Below are positions 58,875 to 64,000 of a stretch of 64,000 bases of DNA, piece by piece. Position numbers and translations under genes: made by a program. The notes beneath the pieces are model-generated. The model was not told where the DNA came from and did no database searches. It saw only the letters and a program-made list of their open reading frames with translations. The first letter of the stretch is position 1, and each line of letters starts with the position of its first letter. The stretch comes from Linderina pennispora (taxonomy: Eukaryota; Kickxellomycota; Kickxellomycetes; Kickxellales; Kickxellaceae), in contig NW_024468259.1 of NCBI RefSeq assembly GCF_002104995.1, forward strand, positions 682,001-746,000. The letters run 5' to 3'.

Positions 58875-60666
58875 ATGCTCAAGTCTCTGATCGGTCTGGC
58901 CCTCGCGGCGACCGCAGCAGCCAAGGAGGTCACATACTACTGGGATGTCACCTATACGAAGGCGAACCCGGACGGGCTCTTTGAGCGCCAGGTGGATCGG
59001 TGTCAACGGTGTGTGGCCGCCGCCGCCGATCGAGGTCTCGCTCAACGACACGCTGGTGGTCGAGATGCGCAACTCGCTCAACGAGCTTACGACCCTGCAT
59101 GCGCACGGGCTGTACCAGAACGGCACCAACTACTATGACGGACCCGACATGGTGACGCAGTGCGGAGTTCCGCCGGGTAGCAACATGACGTACCGGATTC
59201 CGATCCAGCAGACGGGCACGTACTGGATCCACTCGCACTGGTCGGCACAGTACATCGACGGCTTGCGGGCGCCCTTGATCATCAAAAATCCCGACGAGCC
59301 GCACGAGTACGACGAGGACATCACCCTGACATTCGAGGACTGGTACCATGACCAGTCGGCCGACCTGCTGCACGAGTTTTTGAACTGGAAGAACCCGGGC
59401 GGCGCCGAGCCTGTTCCCAACAGCGCGCTGATCGGCAGCGTGGGCGGGGCGACCAAGAAGGTGCTGGACTTCAAGCCCGGCAAGACGTACAGGATCCGTC
59501 TTATCAACATGTCGGCGCAGGCCATGTTCCATTTTTCGATCGATGGGCATGAGATGCAGATCATCGAGGTGGACGGCATTGATACTGAGCCCATGACCGT
59601 GGGCAATGTGATGCTGTCGGCGGCGCAGCGGACATCGGTGCTGGTGACGGCGCTGAACTCGACCGACAACAACTACCAGTTCCACGCAGACATGGACATC
59701 ACCATGTTTGACAGCACGCCGCCCGGGCTCGACTACAACTCGACCGGCATCATCCAGTACGCGGCCGATGCGCCGATCAAGGAGGGCTACGAGGCCGACT
59801 GGTCGTTCTTTGACGACGCCACCCTGGTGCCATACAAGAAGGTGCCTGCGTTTGGCTTTGACGTGAACTACAACTTTGACGTGTGGTTCCTGCAGTTCAC
59901 CGACTCGTTCAACCACTGGCACATTCAACAACAACACGTACGTGCAGCCCAAGGTGCCCACGCTGTTCACCGCGCTGTCGATGGGCGAGCTGGCCAACAA
60001 CAAGACCGTCTATGGCCCGCAGACCAACGCCGAGGTGATCCAGAACATGCAGGAGGTGCAGTTTGTCATCAACAACTACGACGCAGGCACGCACCCGTTC
60101 CACCTCCACGGCCACCACTTCCAGATCGTCGGCCGTGGCGAGGCGCCCTACGACCCGACCAACAACCCGCGGCCCAAGACCCCGCCAATTATGCGCGACA
60201 CCGTGACCATCCCCAGCATGGAGTACGTGGTGCTGCGGTTCCGCGCCGACAACCCGGGCGTCCATCTGATGCACTGCCATCTGCTGTTCCACGCGCTGTC
60301 TGGGCTCAACATGATCTTTATCGAGTCGCCGGATCTGATGCAGGCAGCAGCCTCGAGGTGCCGCAGCAGATCTACGACCACTGCGAGGCACGCGGCATCA
60401 AGACGTCGGGCAATGCTGCTGGCCGCGAGGGCTTTGACCTCACCGGTGCCCCGTACGGTCCGTTCGTGTACCCGCAGGGCTGGACCAAGAAGGCCAAGGG
60501 CGCGCTGGCCGGCTGTGTGATCTCGGCGCTGCTGGGCATCTGCACTATTTTCTGGTACGGCTGGACCTCGCAGAAGGCTTACAAGCCCGTGATGACCGTC
60601 GACCCGGCCGAGAACATCAACCTGCGTGACGAGAACGAGCGGATCGGCGAGGTTGCTCGTCTGTGA
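58875..60666 (+). CDS. FET3: FET3-type ferroxidase, multicopper oxidase (frame breaks)
   Basis: FET3 oxidises Fe2+ to Fe3+ at the cell surface, using oxygen and four coppers, and hands iron to FTR1. A signal peptide (MLKSLIGLALAATAAAKEVT) leads to three cupredoxin domains. Copper ligands are seen at TLHAHGLYQ and YWIHSHWSAQY in the first and at HPFHLHGHHFQ and HLMHCHLLFHALSGL in the third; the type 1 Cys is in the last block. N-glycosylation sequons are frequent. A C-terminal hydrophobic helix (LAGCVISALLGICTIFWYGW) anchors it, with a cytosolic tail. Breaks occur near 58996, 59924 and 60350. The last shifts the frame the opposite way, so a base may be missing there or two extra. The length is about 596 residues, typical of the family. 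Confidence 0.94.
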
Positions 60667-61538
60667 AAGCCCCTGTCTAATTAATTGCCTTTAATCCATT
60701 ATTTCGTTGTGCAACAGCAGCAACAACAAAGAAAACCTGTTACATAATGAACCGCAGTGATGGCTTTCACATGTGATATGCATCGGTGGGGTACTCGGGG
60801 GCCGACGGTTCGCGGTCGGAGCCAGCAGAGCGGAGTTTGTTGCGCTTTCAGATGCAGCCCTTTTAGTTTAGGGGTATCCTTGTGCATTCCCAGGATACCA
60901 GGAGGCTATTGTTTGGGGAGGGGGGAACATGAAATGTTACTATAGCGATCGATGGCATGGATACGGTAAACGGTCCTAGGGCAGCGCCATTGGTTTTTTG
61001 GGGGACGCAAGGGAGGGCCAGCAAACCCCTGGACAGTCTACGCCTTTTTGTTGAAAGCAACTTTCAAGCACATTCAGCGGGGCCGGGGGCGTGAGCTGAG
61101 GGGTTGCGAGCTTCATGTGACAGTGTCAGGCGATAACATCTTCTAGACGGCCAGGGCTTCTAGACGACGCAATTAACGACAAAAGGCGGTCTCGCTAGCC
61201 GGAGAGGCCCATCGCCATGCATTCCCACATGATTGGAGGCACTCTGGCTCGGAGGAGAACAATTGCAGAGGGATGGGTTTCCCCGGGGCCATGGATGGGG
61301 GAGAATGTGCTGAGCAAGAAAAATTACCTGAGCGCAAGCGCATTGCAGAGGGGAAAAATCGCGGCAGATGTAGGATCGGGTCTTGGATAAAAAGGAGGCC
61401 AGTTTCCAGACCCTCGTCTGACTGATAAAGACTCTAGCCAATTTTTTTCTCTTTCCTTCCTCAAAAAAAGAGAAACACTTTTTATAACGTCCCCATTTTT
61501 ACCCGTCCTCCTACTACGTAACGAACCTATAGCCTATA
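60667..61538. other. Intergenic: FET3 3' flank and acyl-CoA synthetase promoter
   Basis: It opens with a CAGCAGCAACAACAA microsatellite (~60715) and holds G-rich runs around 60917. A GATAAAAAGG element lies at 61386-61395. The last 100 bases before the ATG at 61539 are pyrimidine-rich with an AAAAAAAG tract. No conserved frame is seen. Confidence 0.5.
61386..61395 (+). promoter_or_regulatory. TATA-like element of acyl-CoA synthetase gene
   Basis: GATAAAAAGG lies about 150 bases before the ATG at 61539 and is followed by T/C-rich sequence. It resembles TATAAAAAGG with one substitution. Confidence 0.4.
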
Positions 61539-63593
61539 ATGAAGTCACCAGTTTTTCCAGTCGGTTGAAATCGAAGGCACCGGTGGCGTGCACGAAACGC
61601 CAGTGCACCGGTACCCGACGGCGGTCAAGCAGCTGATGGAGTGCGCGCCACCGGGAATCCGCACGGTCTACGACGCGCTCCAATACCGTATCAGCCAGGA
61701 GCCCGACAAGAAGTCGCTGGGCAAGCGCGAGATCCAGGAGATAGTGACCAAGGACAAGGTGGTGCGGCGCACAGTCAACGGGCAGGCGACCGAGAGCACG
61801 AAGAAGTGGAGCTACTTTCGGCTGACAGACTACTCATGGATGACGTACCAGGAAATCGGCCAGCGGACCCGTGCGCTGGGCGCGGGCTTCCGGCATCTGG
61901 GGCTGGTGAAGGACTCGCGGGTGATGATCTATGCGCCGACGTCGCGCGAGTGGATGCTGTGCGCGCTGGCGTGCTATTCGCAGGGCATGCAGGTGGTGAC
62001 GGCGTACGACACGCTGGGCGAGGAGGGCGTTCTGCATGCGATGAACCAGGCCAAGGTGGACCTGGTGCTCATGCATGTGGACCAGATGCCGGTGCTGGCC
62101 AATGTCATGGAGCAGGTCAAGACTGTCAAGCACATTGCGTTTTTCCACGACGCCTACGGCATGTCGGCCAAGGCCGAGGCGGCGCTGGGAAAGGTGCGGG
62201 GTGGGTTCGATGTGCACGCATTGGATGCGCTGGTGGCCATGGGCGAGCAGTTCCCGAGCGACCTGCATGTGGCCGAGCCCGAGGACACAGCGCTGGTGAT
62301 GTACACCAGCGGCACCACGGGGCCGCCCAAGGGCGTGCTGATCTCGCACGGCGCGCTTATGTCGACCAGCGGCGCCATAGCCGAGCTGGTGCCCGACTAC
62401 ATAGACTTTGAGACGGACAAGGTGCTGTCGTATCTGCCGCTGTCGCATGTGCTGGCGTTTTTCGTCGAGACGTTCTGCATCTACTCGGGGCTGGGCGTGG
62501 GCTACGGATCGCCGCGCACACTGACAGAAGATAACGTTACGGATTGTTTGGGGGACATCCGCACGCTGCGCCCGGCAGTGATGCTGGGGGTGCCCCAAGT
62601 GTGGAACACAATCCGTGCTGGCATTTTGCGACAGGTCAGCTCCAAGCCCGTGCTCGTGCAGAAGCTCTTCCACGGCGCCGTGGCCCTCAAGACGTGGCTG
62701 CGCTCGTACAACCTGCCGACGGGCCTCCTGGACGCCGTCATCTTTAAGAAGACGCGCGAGGCAACCGGCGGCAATCTGAAGATTGTGATTACCGGCGGCG
62801 CGCCGATCAACCAGCACGTCCAGAAGCTGATCAACGCCGCCGTGTGCCCGATGATCCAGGGCTACGGCATGACGGAGATGAGCGGGCTGGCCACAGTGCA
62901 GGTGCCCGGCGACGTGACGCTGGCCAATATCGGTCACGCCGGTGCCGTCGTCCGAGTGCAAGCTGGTGGATGTGCCCGAGGCCAACTACTATGCGGCCAA
63001 CAACGAGGGCGAGATCTGGCTGCGCGGGCCGTCCGTGTTCAAGGGCTACCTGGACGACGAGGAGGAGACCAGGAAGACGCTGACCGCCGACGGCTGGGTG
63101 ATGACCGGCGACATCGGCCGCTGGCTGCCCAACGGCCGCCTGGCCATCATCGACCGCAAGAAGAACCTCGGTCAAGCTGGCCAACGGCGAGTACATTGCG
63201 CTGGAGGCGCTGGAGAGCGTCTACCGCAACAGCAAGTACGTCAGCAATCCTGTGCCTGTGCGCCGACTCACGCATGACGCAGCCCGTGGCGCTGGTCAAC
63301 ATCGACGCGGGCCAGATCGGCCACTGGGCCGACGAGGCCGGGATCCCGTACGCTGACGCTGCTGACGCAGCCCGCAACCCGCAGTTCCGGAAGCCTGGTG
63401 CTGGCCGATCTGCTGCACCACGCCAAGGTCAACGGATTGCTCAAGACCGAGTCAGCTGATGGACATCCGCATCGACCCCGAGCTGTGGACGCCCGAGAAC
63501 GGCCTGCTGACCGCCGCGTCCAAGCTCAAGCGCGTCGACATCCAGAAGCACAACCAGAGCAACCTGGACGACATGCTCAAGATGCAGGACTGA
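61539..63593 (+). CDS. Long-chain acyl-CoA synthetase (FAA1/FAA4 type), six frame breaks
   Basis: The enzyme activates fatty acids with ATP and CoA for lipid synthesis, import or beta-oxidation. The ATG at 61539 is separated by one extra base from SVEIEGTGGVHETPVHRYPT, a typical FAA N-terminus. The AMP-binding motif YTSGTTGPPKGVLISHGAL, the linker region ITGGAPINQHVQ, the ATP-binding GYGMTEMSGLATVQ and the fatty-acyl signature DGWVMTGDIGRWLPNGRL, IIDRKKN follow in order. Extra bases near 61554, 62946, 63170, 63251, 63392 and 63456 break it; six restores the frame. The corrected protein is 682 residues, ending NLDDMLKMQD. No peroxisomal C-terminal signal is seen, so an ER/lipid-droplet or plasma-membrane role is more likely. 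Confidence 0.93.
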
Positions 63594-63798
63594 TTTTTTT
63601 TTTGTTTTTTGTTTCGTTCTACTTTTGGTCCCCTGGTCCACCCACGCGCTTTATTTTCGAAAAATATATTTCTTTTTTTAAGAATAGAACTGATTTGGGG
63701 GACCCTGCTTTGGCCCGGCCGACCTCTCCTTTGCTCTCTCCCCTCCCGCACCTCCTGTATACATATTTCCTATTCTTTTTATTTATTTCTGTACAAAA

Positions 63799-64000
63799 AT
63801 GCCGTTCAGTGGCCCGGCCTCCGACCTGACTATAGACCTGGGCCCTGGCTCTTATGACGACACGACCGCGCTGACGCGCCACCACGGCCGGGTTCTGCTG
63901 ACGCTGACAAAGCCAATGGCCGTGCATTCGGTGCAGCTCTTGCTCCTTGGCGAGGAGACAGTCAATTTGCGCGCCTGGATCCCGCTTAGCACCAACACGG
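63799..64000 (+). CDS. Arrestin-like N-terminal domain protein (start only, cut by window edge)
   Basis: From the ATG at 63799 the frame stays open to the window end (67 codons): MPFSGPASDLTIDLGPGSYD, then GRVLLTLTKPMAVHSVQLLL and LGEETVNLRAW. The alternating hydrophobic strands with KPMAVHSVQLLLLG match the start of the arrestin fold of fungal alpha-arrestins and related trafficking adaptors (RVxLxLxKPxxVxSIxLxLxG). The start is preceded by AAAA, a good fungal context. The rest of the gene is outside the window, so function and subtype cannot be told. Confidence 0.55.
   Translation, partial: MPFSGPASDLTIDLGPGSYDDTTALTRHHGRVLLTLTKPMAVHSVQLLLLGEETVNLRAWIPLSTNT

Noticed and set aside
58948..60003. 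351-codon minus-strand frame opposite FET3
   Set aside because: Antisense to the cupredoxin domains; no motif and no start context.

Overview
The window is nuclear DNA from a fungus. It carries fungal or eukaryotic gene families only: a yeast-type fatty acid synthase, a velvet regulator, SEC12, DOA1/PLAA, MSH2, the FTR1/FET3 iron-uptake pair and several cell-wall glucanases. Genes are monocistronic on both strands, some with short GT-AG introns and many with none. Fused alpha/beta fatty acid synthase, cysteine dioxygenase, INSIG, cystinosin and intron-poor GC-rich genes would suit an early-diverging ('zygomycete'-type, perhaps Kickxellomycotina) lineage, but that placement is inference.

Layout. 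1-15.7 kb: cysteine dioxygenase, a cis-prenyltransferase, ITPA, SEC12, a small unidentified helical protein, pyruvate kinase, the exosome nuclease DIS3, a ~3 kb stretch with no confident gene, and INSIG. 17.8-29.2 kb: one giant single-chain fatty acid synthase (beta then alpha). 29.4-36.3 kb: GH16 wall enzyme, a six-exon VelB-like velvet gene, and a four-exon cystinosin. 36.3-47.1 kb: MSH2, a SWIM-finger/MULE-transposase-like protein, DOA1/PLAA, MED6, cytosolic asparaginyl-tRNA synthetase and a tiny four-exon membrane protein. 47.3-53.2 kb: three consecutive same-strand GH5 exo-beta-1,3-glucanases. 53.8-64 kb: a small unassigned gene, RNase H2 subunit C, ERCC1/RAD10, the divergent FTR1-FET3 pair, a long-chain acyl-CoA synthetase and the start of an arrestin-like gene.

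The dominant anomaly is that many clearly conserved genes are interrupted by single extra bases. In almost every case the extra base repeats its neighbour, and removing it restores the family sequence. I counted 31 such sites in the fatty acid synthase alone. Other genes (velvet, cystinosin, MED6, one GH5, the cis-prenyltransferase) have none. I read these as sequence or assembly errors, not pseudogenes, and annotate each gene end to end, naming the frame breaks.

Functional themes: lipid metabolism (FAS, acyl-CoA synthetase, INSIG, dolichol synthesis), wall remodelling (GH16 plus three GH5), iron uptake (FTR1/FET3) and genome maintenance (MSH2, ERCC1, RNase H2C, ITPA).
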